A DNA stretch of 64,000 nt from Zhenhengia yiwuensis (GTDB lineage: Bacteria; Bacillota; Clostridia; Lachnospirales; Cellulosilyticaceae). Positions 63,914 to 64,000 of the stretch are shown piece by piece. Both the position numbers and the translations under genes were made by a program. A model generated the notes under the pieces. The model made no database searches. It was not told the origin of the DNA and worked only from the letters and a program-made list of their open reading frames with translations. Location: NCBI RefSeq assembly GCF_014384995.1, contig NZ_JACRSY010000021.1:1-64000 (forward strand), read 5' to 3'. The stretch's first letter is position 1. Each line of letters opens with the position of its first letter.

Positions 63914-63922
63914 TCCCACCAC

Positions 63923-64000
63923 CTAGCCCACTAAGTTTTGACAATGCATATCCAAAATAGTTTTACAGAAATTTGTCATTGTAAATTTAACCTCAGACTC
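63923..64000 (-). CDS. Partial phage gene, C-terminal 25 codons
   Basis: An open frame from the window edge ends in TAG at 63923 and reads through TNFCKTILDMHCQNL. Gene order suggests a head-tail connector (DNA-packaging) protein, but too little is present to name it. It lies immediately before the head closure gene. Confidence 0.4.
   Translation of the reverse strand, partial: ESEVKFTMTNFCKTILDMHCQNLVG

Overview
The window looks like chromosomal DNA of a low-GC anaerobic Firmicute, most likely class Clostridia and near Lachnospirales or Cellulosilyticum. This is inferred from the AT-rich sequence, strong AGGAGG-type ribosome sites, tight co-directional operons, a long-form Hpf with a SigH-like promoter, YesM/YesN-type carbohydrate regulation, and gene content. 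No rRNA, tRNA or CRISPR array was seen.

Left part (1-15.5 kb, all minus strand). A copper operon reads csoR-copA-copZ-cupin from a promoter that overlaps a CsoR-like palindrome. It is followed to the right by a decayed classical homoserine kinase (thrB), tmk, and an aspartate-family operon: ACT regulator, hom, ApgM-type proposed homoserine kinase, lysC. Next come prfB, with the +1 programmed frameshift, and a half-size EamA transporter. An operon then joins surface-polymer O-acylation (MBOAT and DHHW protein) to an OmpR-type two-component system.

Middle part (15.5-39 kb). An Agr-like LytTR regulator/GHKL kinase pair lies beside a small promoter-to-terminator unit. A very long glycan locus (about 18-34 kb) holds an LplA/B/C-type ABC importer, PfkB kinase, GH4, GH38 alpha-mannosidase, an M17 aminopeptidase and an unclassified 522-residue protein. 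It also has MgtC-like, PHP-phosphatase and MFS genes, and is flanked by a YesM/YesN two-component system and phosphoesterases. It probably imports and dismantles mannose-containing glycoconjugates, possibly glycopeptides.

Right-middle (39-54.6 kb). Housekeeping and small regulatory genes: secA, a MarR-controlled heterodimeric ABC exporter, gpmA, map, a collapsed NatA/CPBP remnant, a cytosolic 5'-nucleotidase-like enzyme, deoD, hpf, a tiny acidic lipoprotein, an XRE/DUF3796 pair with an inverted-repeat operator, and a histidine phosphatase.

Right end (54.7-64 kb). A mobile region: tyrosine integrase, small accessory and regulatory genes, then a minus-strand phage morphogenesis block (head closure, tail terminator, HK97 gp10, 1724-residue tape measure) cut by the window edge. 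The visible block lacks a major tail protein, tail chaperones, distal-tail and lysis genes. The tape measure is followed by tandem terminators, so this is either a remodelled or defective prophage or an atypical element.
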